Source: Microbacterium sp. 1S1 (GTDB lineage Bacteria; Actinomycetota; Actinomycetes; Actinomycetales; Microbacteriaceae). Taken from it: a stretch of DNA of 64,000 nt. The notes under the pieces were generated by a model. That model had not been told where the DNA came from. It saw only the letters and a list, made by a program, of their open reading frames with translations, and made no database searches. Where the stretch lies: the NCBI RefSeq assembly GCF_008271365.1, contig NZ_CP043430.1, positions 2,666,001 through 2,730,000 on the forward strand, given 5' to 3'. The position numbers were made by a program, and so were the translations under genes. Shown here piece after piece: positions 16,236 to 24,801 of the stretch (the stretch's first letter is position 1; the number at the start of each line of letters is the position of its first letter).

Positions 16236-17197
16236 GTGCGCTCCCTGAGGGCGGGAAGGAGTTCCGAAGCGGCGACCTTCAGGAATCCGGACTGCTCCCG
16301 CCCGACGTGATGGAGGTAGACCCGGTCGAACCCGATCCGGACAAGCTCCGCCACCCGCTCGGCCAGGGACCCGGCGTCGTGGTCGACCAGCACGGCCGCG
16401 CGGAGGGCGCTCTCATCGACGTCGCCCACCGCGGCGTCGAAGTCCTCCGGCTGTTCGATGTTCCAGGCGAGCGGCGGCGTGATGACACCCTGCCGCCACT
16501 GTTCTTCGGCGGTCGCGTACGCCTCCGCGTCACTGGCGGCCCAACTCACGTGCGTCTGCAGGATGCAGGGCCCCTCTCCCCCGGCGGAGCGATACGCCTC
16601 CACCACCCTGCGGAGCGCAGACGGTTCCTGCGCGACGGTGGCGAGCCCGTCCGCCCAATCCGCCGCCCATTCCGCGGTCTCCGGGCTGACCGCGGTCGCG
16701 AGGAGCGGCGGGGGCTGCTCGGGGCGGCTCCAGACGCGAGCCCGGTGCACCCGGACCAGGCCGTCGTGGTCGACCTCCTCACCGTCCAGGAGCCGGCGGA
16801 TCACATCCACGCACTCCCGCAGCCTGTCGTTGCGGATGTCCTTGGCGGGCCACGCCTCCCCCGTCACGTGCTCGTTCATGGCTTCCCCGCTGCCGAGAGC
16901 GGCCCAGAACCGTCCGGGGAACATCTCCTCCAACGTGCCGAAAGCCTGGGCGACGACAGCCGGGTGGTACCGCTGACCCGGGGCGTTCACCATGCCGATG
17001 GGGAACCGTGTGCGGGCCAGCGCTGCCGCGATCCAACTGAACGCGAATCCGGACTCGCCTTGTTCGGGCAGCCACGGTGCCAGGTGATCGGAGCACATCG
17101 CTCCGTCGAAACCCGCCCACTCCGCGTTGACGACGGCTTCCAGCAGGGCACTCGGCGGGATCTGCTCGTGGGAGGCGTGGAATCCGATGAAGACCAT
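16232..17197 (-). CDS. LLM-class flavin oxidoreductase (TIGR03885-like, non-F420)
   Basis: A 321-residue TIM-barrel oxidoreductase of the bacterial luciferase-like family. It begins MVFIGFHASHEQIPPS and contains GFDGAMCSDHLAPW and GRFWAALGSGEAMNEHVTGEAWP, the pattern of the TIGR03885 group, which I recall as probably using flavin rather than F420. ATG 17197 is chosen because CAGACT lies 6 bases upstream. Its stop overlaps the start of the GH13 gene, so the two are one operon. The substrate is unknown; an oxidised sugar or trehalose-linked metabolite is only a guess from context. Confidence 0.82.
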   Translation of the reverse strand: MVFIGFHASHEQIPPSALLEAVVNAEWAGFDGAMCSDHLAPWLPEQGESGFAFSWIAAALARTRFPIGMVNAPGQRYHPAVVAQAFGTLEEMFPGRFWAALGSGEAMNEHVTGEAWPAKDIRNDRLRECVDVIRRLLDGEEVDHDGLVRVHRARVWSRPEQPPPLLATAVSPETAEWAADWADGLATVAQEPSALRRVVEAYRSAGGEGPCILQTHVSWAASDAEAYATAEEQWRQGVITPPLAWNIEQPEDFDAAVGDVDESALRAAVLVDHDAGSLAERVAELVRIGFDRVYLHHVGREQSGFLKVAASELLPALRERT

Positions 17198-17203
17198 AGC
17201 CCG

Positions 17204-17209
17204 AGTCTG
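17204..17209 (-). promoter_or_regulatory. -10 element CAGACT, leaderless start of the LLM gene
   Basis: CAGACT on the minus strand is followed by 6 bases and then ATG 17197. There is no ribosome site. Confidence 0.4.
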
Positions 17210-17271
17210 GCAAGCGAAGACGCCCGACGGCAGTGGTTGACAGGAGGGCGGGAGGCTGCCAGGGCGCGGCG

Positions 17272-18207
17272 TCAGCCCTCCGCGCCGAGGGAGCCTCCGA
17301 GCCGCGGCCCGCTCGGGGTGAAGTCGATACGCCGCACGTGCATCGCCCGTCGCGTGCGGGCGGCGTCCCACGAGTGGAAGACGATGACGTCGCCGCCGTC
17401 GGGTGCGATCGTCAATGAGTTGTGACCGGGCCCGGTGAGGCTACCGCCCGTGGCCAGGAGCGGGGGCACCGTGTCCGGAGCCGGTTCCCACGGGCCGAGC
17501 GGATGATCCGCCACCGCCCATGTCACCGCGTACCCGGGTCCGGTCCAGGCCCCGGCTGAGAACGTCATCCAGTAGCGACCGTGCCGGCGGATGACCGACG
17601 GCCCCTCCATCGTGTGCCACTCCCAGGTGCGTCCGTACATCCAGCGATCCCGCTCGTAGATGTGTGCATCCGCCCACGGTGCGAGCACCGGCACGGGAGG
17701 TGCGGCGAACCGCTGCATCCCGTCCATGACGGCGACGGCCAGATGGGTGCCCGGGCGTTCGGCATCCAGGACGTCCCTGGCGAAGTACAGGTAGCGCGTC
17801 CCGTCGGTGTCGAGGAACGGGTGGGCATCGATGGCGAAGCGCTCGTGCGGCGTGAGCACCACGCCGGTGTCGGCGTACGGTCCGAAGGCGTCGTCGCTGC
17901 GAGCCACCCGGAGGTGATGGCCCTGGATGCCCCGACCGACCGAGTAGTACATCCACCACGCGCCGTCGGCCTCGGCGATCTCCGGCGCCCAGTACGCATC
18001 GCCCAACCCGGGATCGACGCGCTCTAGCGCGCGCCCCCGCGGCTGCCACGTACGGAGGTCGGTCGACTCCAGCACCGGGAACACTCTGCCGCCCTGCGGA
18101 GCGTCCTCCTCCGTTCCGACGGCCACGTACGACCCGTCCGCACGCCGGGAGACGAAAGGGTCGGCGAAGTACCCCTCCCAGGCGGGGCCGGGTTGTGCAT
18201 CAGCCAC
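17272..18207 (-). CDS. Glycoside hydrolase family 43 protein (xylosidase/arabinofuranosidase-like)
   Basis: A 311-residue five-bladed beta-propeller glycosidase with no signal peptide, hence cytoplasmic. The GH43 catalytic set is visible: Asp base in YFADPFVSR (near 15), pKa-modulating Asp in IDAHPFLDTDG (near 135), and Glu acid in TMEGPSVIRRHG (near 205). Start GTG 18207 lies 2 bases after the permease stop and has GAAGG upstream, so it is the last gene of the importer operon. It probably cleaves arabinose- or xylose-containing oligosaccharides brought in by the ABC system. The exact linkage cannot be told. Confidence 0.87.
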   Translation of the reverse strand: MADAQPGPAWEGYFADPFVSRRADGSYVAVGTEEDAPQGGRVFPVLESTDLRTWQPRGRALERVDPGLGDAYWAPEIAEADGAWWMYYSVGRGIQGHHLRVARSDDAFGPYADTGVVLTPHERFAIDAHPFLDTDGTRYLYFARDVLDAERPGTHLAVAVMDGMQRFAAPPVPVLAPWADAHIYERDRWMYGRTWEWHTMEGPSVIRRHGRYWMTFSAGAWTGPGYAVTWAVADHPLGPWEPAPDTVPPLLATGGSLTGPGHNSLTIAPDGGDVIVFHSWDAARTRRAMHVRRIDFTPSGPRLGGSLGAEG

Positions 18208-18209
18208 GG

Positions 18210-19124
18210 TCAGCCCTTCAACCCCGAGCGGGAGACGCCTTCGATGATGAACCGCTGGAGGAACACGAAGAGGGCCAGCACCGGCACGCTCGCGATCACG
18301 GCGCCCGCCATGAGGAGGTCGTAGCGTACGGCGTTGGCGGACTGCAGCGTCGCGAGCCCCGCGGGCAGGGTCTGCACGTCGGCGGTGAACAGCACGTACA
18401 CCGGCCACAGGAAGTCGTTCCAGTTGGTGAGGAAGGCCAGCAGCGCCAGCGTGGCCAGTGCCGGCCGCGAGAGGGGGAGGATCACCCGGAGGAAGATGTC
18501 CCAGCGATTCGCACCGTCGAGGAGCGCGGCTTCCTCCAGTTCCACCGGCAGCGTGAGGAAGAACTGCCGCAGGAAGAACACGCCGAAGGCCGAGGCGGCC
18601 GTGGGCACGATGATCGCGACGAGAGTGTTCAGCCACCCGAGACTCGAGACGATCAGATAGTTCGGGATCACGAGGATCACCGGCGGGATGAGGATCGTCG
18701 CCACCACGACGGCGAAGACGGTGCCGCGGCCACGGAAGCGCATGCGGGCGAGCGGGTAGGCGGCCAGGGACGCCGTCACGACCACGAGGAGCGCGTGCAG
18801 TGCGGCCGCGATCATGCTGTTCGCGAACCAGCGCAGCACCGGCGTGCCCTCGGCCGTCAGGATCGTGTCGTACGCCTGGGTGGTGAAGGGTGCAGGGATC
18901 CACGTCGGAGGCACGCCTGCGGCGTCCGCACCCGTCTTGAACGAGGTCGACACCATGAACAGCACGGGGCTGATGTAGATCAGGGCCAGGAGCAGGAGGA
19001 GCACGTACTGCGCCGCACGCCCCCATCGCTGCCGCGGAGTCCGCTTCCGGTCCGGCCGCTCGTGGTCGATGCCGCCGGAGCCGCGGACCTTCGGGACCGT
19101 GCGCGTGTCCGTCGTCTCGGTCAT
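18210..19124 (-). CDS. Sugar ABC transporter permease, MalG type
   Basis: A 304-residue inner-membrane permease with six predicted helices after a 35-residue cytoplasmic tail. The EAA loop EEAALLDGANRWDIFLRVILPLSRP contacts the ATPase. It overlaps the previous permease gene by 4 bases (ATGA). No ATPase gene is in the operon, so a shared MsiK/MsmX-type ATPase encoded elsewhere probably energises it. Confidence 0.93.
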   Translation of the reverse strand: MTETTDTRTVPKVRGSGGIDHERPDRKRTPRQRWGRAAQYVLLLLLALIYISPVLFMVSTSFKTGADAAGVPPTWIPAPFTTQAYDTILTAEGTPVLRWFANSMIAAALHALLVVVTASLAAYPLARMRFRGRGTVFAVVVATILIPPVILVIPNYLIVSSLGWLNTLVAIIVPTAASAFGVFFLRQFFLTLPVELEEAALLDGANRWDIFLRVILPLSRPALATLALLAFLTNWNDFLWPVYVLFTADVQTLPAGLATLQSANAVRYDLLMAGAVIASVPVLALFVFLQRFIIEGVSRSGLKG

Positions 19125-20104
19125 CGCCGTGCTCCCGTCTTTTCGCCCTTGGCATCCCGCTCTCGGAAGAGCCAGAACACGAAGATGCTGATGAAGAGGA
19201 GGACCACGGTCAGCACATAGCTCATCGCCGCCGCGTCCCCCATCTGGTAGTTCCGCAGACCGGTCTCGGCGATCTGGTAGATCGCGGTCCTCGTCTCGCG
19301 CCCCGGCGCCCCCTGGGTGATGATGTACGACTGCCCGAACATGTTCGCCGACGCGATGAGCGTGTTGATCGTGATGAACGTGAGGATCGGTCGCAGTCCG
19401 GGCAGCGTGACCGCTCGGAACTTCTGCCAGGGCCCTGCGCCGTCCACCGCCGCCGCCTCGTAGAGCTCAGCAGGGATGTCCTGGAGGGCCGCGAGGTAGA
19501 TGACGGCGTTGAACCCGAGCGTCCACCACACCGTCACACCCACCAGGGCCACCCACGCCGCCGGCACGGCGGTCGTCCACGGGATGTCGCTGGGCAACCC
19601 GAACACACCGAGGGTGAAGTTGACCAGCCCGACGTTGCTGTCCAGCAGGTACCTCCAGAGGAGGCCCACCACGGCGACACCGAGCACGTACGGGGCGAAG
19701 TACACGGCGCGGAAGAAGTTGCGGCCAGGAAAGCGGCGGTGCATCAACAACGCCACCAGCAGCGGCAGGACCAGCAGCAGGGGGACGCTGAACAGCGTGA
19801 AGATGCCCGTGGCACGCATGGACTCCCAGAACACGTCGGAGGTCCCGGAGCCGGCCGCGAACAGGTCGGCGTAGTTCTCCCCGCCGACGAACGGCTGCTC
19901 TTCCAGCGTGTAGTCCCACTCGTGCAGGCTGATCCAGAGTCCCAGCACGGCGGGGAGCACGACGAAGACCGCGAAGAGCGTCAGGTAGGGAAGAAGGAAC
20001 AGCCACGGTGTGTAGGGTCGGGCTCGCGTCGGTGACATCGCGCGCGTACGTGGCGCGGCCGCGGTGGGTCGCGGGCGTGCGGCGGTCTCGGTTGCAGCAC
20101 TCAT
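19121..20104 (-). CDS. Sugar ABC transporter permease, MalF type
   Basis: A 327-residue permease with a disordered Ala/Pro/Arg-rich N-terminus and six helices. The EAA loop is ELYEAAAVDGAGPWQKFRAVTLPGL. ATG 20104 follows the binding-protein stop by one base (TGACATG), which rules out the longer frame. It pairs with the MalG-type permease in the membrane channel. Confidence 0.93.
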   Translation of the reverse strand: MSAATETAARPRPTAAAPRTRAMSPTRARPYTPWLFLLPYLTLFAVFVVLPAVLGLWISLHEWDYTLEEQPFVGGENYADLFAAGSGTSDVFWESMRATGIFTLFSVPLLLVLPLLVALLMHRRFPGRNFFRAVYFAPYVLGVAVVGLLWRYLLDSNVGLVNFTLGVFGLPSDIPWTTAVPAAWVALVGVTVWWTLGFNAVIYLAALQDIPAELYEAAAVDGAGPWQKFRAVTLPGLRPILTFITINTLIASANMFGQSYIITQGAPGRETRTAIYQIAETGLRNYQMGDAAAMSYVLTVVLLFISIFVFWLFRERDAKGEKTGARR

Positions 20105-20105
20105 G

Positions 20106-21407
20106 TCACTCTCCGAACCGTTCGAGGTTGGCCTGCAGTTGCGCGTCGGCCCTGGCCGCTTCGGTGTCCAGCACGTCCGCCGGGGGCGCGTTGCCGAGCA
20201 TCGCGCTGGCCACCGCGATCTCCAGCGTGTCCGCCTGGATCGCACCGACGCCCGGGATGGACGGGAGGAAACGCAGCGCGTCGATCTCCTCCGCGATCGG
20301 CTCCTGCACGCTCCCTGGCATCGTCTCCGCGCGCACCGACGCCCGCGCGGGGATCATGCCCGCACCCGCCCATTCAGCGGAGTTCTCGCTCATCCAGGCG
20401 ATGAAGACCTTGGCCGCATCGTTCTTGTCGGCGTCGGTCAGAGCGTGCCGGCCGAGGACGAACTGGTGCGAGTTGGCCCAGACAGCCGGTTCTCCCGCGA
20501 CCGCCGGCAAGGGAGCCGCGGCGAACGGCAGCCCCGAGTCCTTGAGATCGTTGATCTGCCAGATGCCGTCCCAGGTGATCGACGTCTCCCCGTTCTTGAA
20601 GGCCACGTACTGGGCGTCGATGGCGACGGAGTCGGGACTGAAGCCGTCATCGACCATCGAACGCATCCACTCGAGCCCGGCGACGCCCTCTGCCGAGTTC
20701 CACGTGGCCTCGCCGCCGTCCTCGGAGTACGGCTCACCGCCGCCCTGCCAGAGGAGGCTGAGGTCGATGAGGTGGGCGGGCCAGAGCGACGGCATCCAGA
20801 ACGGCGTCTCGTAGCCGGCGGCCTGCAGTCGCTCGAGCGCGTCCTGGAAGGAGGCCGCATCGGTCGGGGGCTCGGTGATCCCCGCCTTCTCGAAGTGCTC
20901 GGTGTTGTAGTACATGGCGAGGGAATGCACATCGAGAGGGATCCCGTATCGGGCATCGTCGTACTCCCCGGCCTCCCACACCTGTTCACTGAAGTCGTCC
21001 GCGTCGAGCTCCAGTGCCTCGGCGAGATCGTCCAGCGGCTCGATCACGTTGCGCTCGACCATGGTGCCGATCTGCTCCACGTGGATCACGGCGACGTCCG
21101 GGCCGGCCCCGGCGAACGACGCCGCAGGGAGCTTCTGGTACAGGTCACCCCACTCCTGGGTCGTCGCTCTGATGTCGATGTCGGGGTGCTCCTTCTCGAA
21201 GTCGGCGATCATCTGACGGATGTAGGGACCGTCTCCGCCGGTGAAGCCGTTCCAGAAGTCGAGCGTGACCGGCGGACCGTCATAGGACCCCGCGAACTCC
21301 CTCAGATCGGAGGCCGGTGCCTGCGGGGAGCCACAGCTCGCCACGAGGACGGTGGCGCCCAGCACAGCAGTCGTCCCGAACATGCGACGATGACGTCGAA
21401 CGATCAT
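20106..21407 (-). CDS. Extracellular sugar-binding lipoprotein
   Basis: A 433-residue family-1 solute-binding protein with an Arg-rich signal peptide and lipobox LVASC (Cys near residue 26). The fold is recognised by VTLDFWNGFTGGDGPYIRQMIADFEKEHPDI and the later ETSITWDGIWQIND segment. ATG 21407 has GGAGGATG eight bases upstream. It is the first gene of a four-gene importer/GH43 operon. A TTGCCG -35-like box and an imperfect inverted repeat (CCCTCGA...TCGAGGG, near 21475-21500) precede it and might be a regulator site. The sugar is probably an arabino- or xylo-oligosaccharide, judged from the GH43 gene. Confidence 0.93.
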   Translation of the reverse strand: MIVRRHRRMFGTTAVLGATVLVASCGSPQAPASDLREFAGSYDGPPVTLDFWNGFTGGDGPYIRQMIADFEKEHPDIDIRATTQEWGDLYQKLPAASFAGAGPDVAVIHVEQIGTMVERNVIEPLDDLAEALELDADDFSEQVWEAGEYDDARYGIPLDVHSLAMYYNTEHFEKAGITEPPTDAASFQDALERLQAAGYETPFWMPSLWPAHLIDLSLLWQGGGEPYSEDGGEATWNSAEGVAGLEWMRSMVDDGFSPDSVAIDAQYVAFKNGETSITWDGIWQINDLKDSGLPFAAAPLPAVAGEPAVWANSHQFVLGRHALTDADKNDAAKVFIAWMSENSAEWAGAGMIPARASVRAETMPGSVQEPIAEEIDALRFLPSIPGVGAIQADTLEIAVASAMLGNAPPADVLDTEAARADAQLQANLERFGE

Positions 21408-21521
21408 GCGGTCATCCTCCTCGATGCGCAGGCCGAGGAAGGAAGGCGACCTCGACCGGACGTCAGCGTCCCGCCCTCGAGGATCCTCGGTCGAGGGGGT
21501 TGCTTTTTCGTCGGCAAGAGT

Positions 21522-21562
21522 GATTCGTGCCGCTGTCCCCGGGGCGAAGTAGATTCGTGCCG
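21522..21562 (+). repeat. GATTCGTGCCG direct repeat, 30-base period
   Basis: GATTCGTGCCG occurs at 21522-21532 and again at 21552-21562. The second copy contains the GTG start of the next gene. It could be a small duplication or a regulator half-site pair in the divergent promoter region. Confidence 0.45.
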
Positions 21563-21987
21563 TGGACCCCGCACCTCTCCTTCCCGGTCCCTGCGCACTG
21601 TGCGGGGCCCTCACCGGAGTCCGCACGGCCGGCGCGTGGCACTGCGCGCTCTGCGGCTGGCGGGTCGGAGACTCCCCCGACCCCGACCTCCCGTTGCCGC
21701 GGATCGATGTCGTGTACTACCTCCGGTTCGACGAGCGCGTGAAGATCGGCACGAGCAGGCGGCCCCGCAGCCGTCTGGCGAGCATCCGCCACGACGAGCT
21801 CCTCGCCTTCGAGCAGGGCGACCGCGCGCTCGAGCAACAGCGACACCGCGAGTTCGCGTCCGCTCGCGAGGGAGGCGAGTGGTTCACACTCACCCCCGAC
21901 ATCCGTGCCCACATCGCGCGCCTGCAACGGGATGGCGACCCCTGGCATCAGTACGCTCGCTGGCTCAGCGCCGCACTCCGCGGCTGA
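21562..21987 (+). CDS. GIY-YIG/T5orf172-type nuclease-like protein with N-terminal zinc ribbon
   Basis: A 141-residue protein. Residues 11-32 hold two CxxC pairs (CALC and CALCGW), a zinc ribbon. Residues 48-130 match the Mug113/T5orf172 branch of GIY-YIG nucleases: VVYYLRFDERVKIGTSRRPRSRL for the GIY-YIG strand pair and its Arg, then RHREFASAREGGEWFTLT with the catalytic Glu. Start GTG 21562 has no clear ribosome site. It diverges from the sugar-importer operon and looks like a house gene rather than cargo. Target DNA is unknown. Confidence 0.78.
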   Translation: MDPAPLLPGPCALCGALTGVRTAGAWHCALCGWRVGDSPDPDLPLPRIDVVYYLRFDERVKIGTSRRPRSRLASIRHDELLAFEQGDRALEQQRHREFASAREGGEWFTLTPDIRAHIARLQRDGDPWHQYARWLSAALRG

Positions 21988-22099
21988 TCACGTCTATCAC
22001 CGCGGAACCGATCGCACCAGGGGATCCCGCGCCTCGGCCGCGAGCGGCAGACTCTCTTCCGAACGGGCGCATCCGACGCCCCGCGTGAGAGGACCGGAC

Positions 22100-22273
22100 A
22101 TGAACGGACGAGAGAACATCCCCGCCGACGACGTCAGCGCGCAGGATCCGCTCGCCGGCGACGGGAGCGGCGACCCGAACAGCGATCGCCAGTTCCTCCA
22201 GGACCTGCCTCCTGCGCAGGTCGACACGGAGCAGCAGCAGGCGCATCAGCAGGAGTCCGACGAGGAGGAGTGA
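22100..22273 (+). CDS. Small acidic hydrophilic protein
   Basis: A 57-residue protein, Asp/Glu/Gln-rich and without hydrophobic core, probably disordered. ATG 22100 has GAGAGGAC upstream. A bidirectional hairpin follows. Function is unknown. Confidence 0.6.
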   Translation: MNGRENIPADDVSAQDPLAGDGSGDPNSDRQFLQDLPPAQVDTEQQQAHQQESDEEE

Positions 22274-22292
22274 TCCTCCCGCATCGACATGT

Positions 22293-22329
22293 CGAGGGGC
22301 GCCCCGGTCAGCGCTCCGGTCGCCCCTCG
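22293..22329. terminator. Bidirectional hairpin
   Basis: CGAGGGGCG pairs with CGCCCCTCG between the convergent small acidic gene and the SPW gene. Confidence 0.65.
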
Positions 22330-22340
22330 GCGTGTTGGGG

Positions 22341-22727
22341 TCAGGTGGTCGCTGCGCGCCCCCGGGCGCTCTCCGGCTGCGGCTGCGAGAAGAGCACGAC
22401 GACGATGACGGCGGCGCCGACGACGACGTGCGGGAGCCAGACGTTCAGTGCCTCGTCCGCGAAGCCGAACAGCCACGGCGACAGCGCGAGGAAGAGACTG
22501 GCGACGATGTCGAAGACGAGGTGCACCGGCATCGGGATCAGGCCGAAGGGACCCCACTCGTACTTCGTGAAGAGGCTGTAGACGATGAGGCCGACGCCGA
22601 GCACGATCGGGATGACGACGGCTGCCCCTCCCACGCCCGCGAAGCCGAAGAGCCAGGGGGCGGCGATGAGAGCGATCCCGACGACGTAGTCGAGAATTCC
22701 GTGGACCTTGGTCGGGATGAAACGCAT
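22341..22727 (-). CDS. SPW-repeat membrane protein
   Basis: A 128-residue membrane protein with four helices arranged as two copies of the SPW repeat: IAAPWLFGFAG near residue 24 and ALSPWLFGFAD near residue 83. Function is unknown. ATG 22727 has a perfect AAGGAGGAATC ribosome site. Monocistronic. Confidence 0.92.
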   Translation of the reverse strand: MRFIPTKVHGILDYVVGIALIAAPWLFGFAGVGGAAVVIPIVLGVGLIVYSLFTKYEWGPFGLIPMPVHLVFDIVASLFLALSPWLFGFADEALNVWLPHVVVGAAVIVVVLFSQPQPESARGRAATT

Positions 22728-22810
22728 GATTCCTCCTTGGGTGCCGCCGGCGGCGACTCACCAGGAGGTTCGGAGCCCTGCCCCTGTCGGATGGGAACGC
22801 GGCGCTCGCC

Positions 22811-23209
22811 TCAGCTCTGCGCCCATCCGTATCGCCGTTGGAGCGCCGCCGCGACCCGTGCATACCGGGTACGGTCCAGCGCTGCCGCCTCACGACGCAG
22901 GCCGCGCTCATGGACGCTGTAGAGCTGCTCGATGTCGACCCACGATTCGCGCCCCTGGGCATCCCACTGCCCGCTCCCGATCGACAGGTAGTCACGGTCG
23001 CCGTCATGCGGCCTGCTGGTCAGCCGCACCGCGTACACGCGCTCGGACGACTGCCGCCCGATCACCAGGACCGGTCGGTCCTTGCCGCGGCCGTCGTTCT
23101 CCTCGTAGGGAACCCAGGTCCAGACCACTTCGCCCGCATCCGGCGCCCCGTCACGTTGCGGCGCGTAGGCCACGCGGACGGCCGGCATGCGGCTGGGATC
23201 GAGCCGCAC
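22811..23209 (-). CDS. PemK/MazF-like protein (N-terminus possibly frameshifted)
   Basis: At least 132 residues with the PemK/MazF core: GEVVWTWVPYEENDGRGKDRPVLVIGRQ, then VYAVRLTSRPHDGDRDYLSIGSG. MazF-type toxins are mRNA interferases, but there is no antitoxin gene beside this one. GTG 23209 has no good ribosome site. A different frame from GTG 23409 encodes a plausible N-terminus (MGTTSNGILKTLAGLLRRAV), and this frame stays open upstream with plausible coding through RTDVERESPSATAADAGVE. A one-base shift in the linker between about 23300 and 23370 would join them into a protein of about 198 residues. Confidence 0.7.
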   Translation of the reverse strand: MRLDPSRMPAVRVAYAPQRDGAPDAGEVVWTWVPYEENDGRGKDRPVLVIGRQSSERVYAVRLTSRPHDGDRDYLSIGSGQWDAQGRESWVDIEQLYSVHERGLRREAAALDRTRYARVAAALQRRYGWAQS

Positions 23210-23428
23210 GGTCTCCGTTCCGCGGGCACGCCCCGGTTCGACTCCCGCATCCGCCGCGGTCGCGGACGGGCTCTCACGCTCGACGTCCGTCCGCAGACGC
23301 GCGTCCGGGCGCCGCGGACCGGGAGAGGTCCGCGACGCCCGGGGGAGCCCACTGCTCGACGCAGGAGGCCCGCGAGTGTCTTCAGGATGCCGTTGCTGGT
23401 CGTGCCCACACGGTCACCCTAACCGTCG

Positions 23429-24667
23429 TCACGCATCCGCGAGAGCGTAGCCCTCCTCGCCGTGTACGACCTGGTCGACACCGGCGATCTCGTCCTCGTT
23501 CGTGATGCGGAACCCGATCGTCTTCTGGATCACGAAGCCGATCACCCACGCCACCACGAAGGAGTAGATCAGCACGCCCGCGGCCGCGATCACCTGGACG
23601 GCGAGCTGGCGGGCGTCACCGCCGACGAACAGTCCGGTGCCGGTGGCGAAGAAGCCGAGGTACACGGTGCCGATGAGGCCGCCGACGAGGTGGATGCCGA
23701 CCACATCGAGCGAGTCGTCGAAGCCGAGGCGGAACTTCAACTCGACCGCGAGAGCGCAGACGACTCCGGCCACCGCTCCGAGCAGGAGGGACCAGCCAGG
23801 AGTGAGGTTCGCGCACGCCGGGGTGATCGCGACGAGACCCGCCACGGCGCCGGAGGCGGCACCGACCGAGGTGGGCTTCCCGTCCTTGATGCGCTCGATG
23901 AGGATCCAGCCGAGGATGGCGGCCGCCGTCGCGCCGAGCGTGTTCAGACCGATGAGGCCCACCCCGCCCATGTCCTCCGCGAGCCACTCCGCACCGGCGT
24001 TGAAGCCGAACCAGCCGAACCACAGCAACGCGGCGCCCAGCAGGGTCAGCGGCACGTTGTGCGGCTTCAGGATGCCCTTCTGGAAGCCGATGCGCTTGCC
24101 GAGGACGAGGGCGAGGGCGAGGGCCGCGGCGCCCGCGTTGATGTGCACGGCCGTGCCGCCGGCGTAGTCGATCACGCCGATCCCGCTGTCCTCGCCGAAC
24201 AGGGTCGTCCCGAGGTTCATGATCCAGCCGCCACCCCAGACCCAGGCCGCGACCGGGAAGTAGCCGACCGTGGCGAAGACGCCGGCGAAGATCAGCCAGC
24301 TACCGAACTTCGCCCGATCGGCGATCGCCCCGGAGATGAGGGCGACGGTGATGATCGCGAACGTGGCGCCGTAGGCGACGCTGAGGAGCGCGACGTTCGA
24401 GCCCTCCCCCGACGCCAGGCTCGACAGACCGATGTCGGCGAACGGGTTGCCCGCGAAGGCGGTCGGGCTGTCGACGGCGCTCATCGAGAAGCCGAAGAGA
24501 ATCCACAGCACGGCGACGAGGCCGATCGAGCCGAAGCTCATCATCATCATGCTGACGACGCTCTTCGCCTTGACGAGACCGCCGTAGAAGAAGGCGACGC
24601 CGGGCGTCATGAGCAGCACCAGTGCCGTCGCGGTGATCGCCCACGAGATGTTGCCGGGAGCATCCAT
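23429..24667 (-). CDS. amtB: Ammonium transporter AmtB
   Basis: A 412-residue protein with 11 membrane helices typical of Amt/MEP channels. It contains the conserved pore histidines in GGTAVHINAGAAALAL and VVGIHLVGGLIGTVY and the signature DYAGGTAVH. It imports ammonium under nitrogen limitation. No glnK or glnD follows, unlike the usual actinobacterial amtB-glnB-glnD operon; the next gene is the PemK-like one. A GlnR-type operator lies upstream. Confidence 0.95.
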   Translation of the reverse strand: MDAPGNISWAITATALVLLMTPGVAFFYGGLVKAKSVVSMMMMSFGSIGLVAVLWILFGFSMSAVDSPTAFAGNPFADIGLSSLASGEGSNVALLSVAYGATFAIITVALISGAIADRAKFGSWLIFAGVFATVGYFPVAAWVWGGGWIMNLGTTLFGEDSGIGVIDYAGGTAVHINAGAAALALALVLGKRIGFQKGILKPHNVPLTLLGAALLWFGWFGFNAGAEWLAEDMGGVGLIGLNTLGATAAAILGWILIERIKDGKPTSVGAASGAVAGLVAITPACANLTPGWSLLLGAVAGVVCALAVELKFRLGFDDSLDVVGIHLVGGLIGTVYLGFFATGTGLFVGGDARQLAVQVIAAAGVLIYSFVVAWVIGFVIQKTIGFRITNEDEIAGVDQVVHGEEGYALADA

Positions 24668-24718
24668 AGGAAAACCTCACATCCGAAGTAATTGAGAGCT
24701 TCAGTGTGACCACGCACG

Positions 24719-24756
24719 GTTTCGCCCATGCGTGAGGTTTGTTTCCCTGCTGTTAC
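24719..24756 (-). promoter_or_regulatory. GlnR-type binding site upstream of amtB
   Basis: On the minus strand GTAAC (24756-24752), six bases, GAAAC (24745-24741), six bases, CACGC (24734-24730), six bases, GAAAC (24723-24719). This is the actinobacterial a1-b1-a2-b2 GlnR layout (GTNAC and GAAAC boxes at 11-base steps) with one weak a2 box. It ends 52 bases before the amtB start. Confidence 0.75.
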
Positions 24757-24801
24757 AGGCGCGCTCCGCGTGTGAACATCGCGTTACGCGGGCCTGCGGG
24801 C

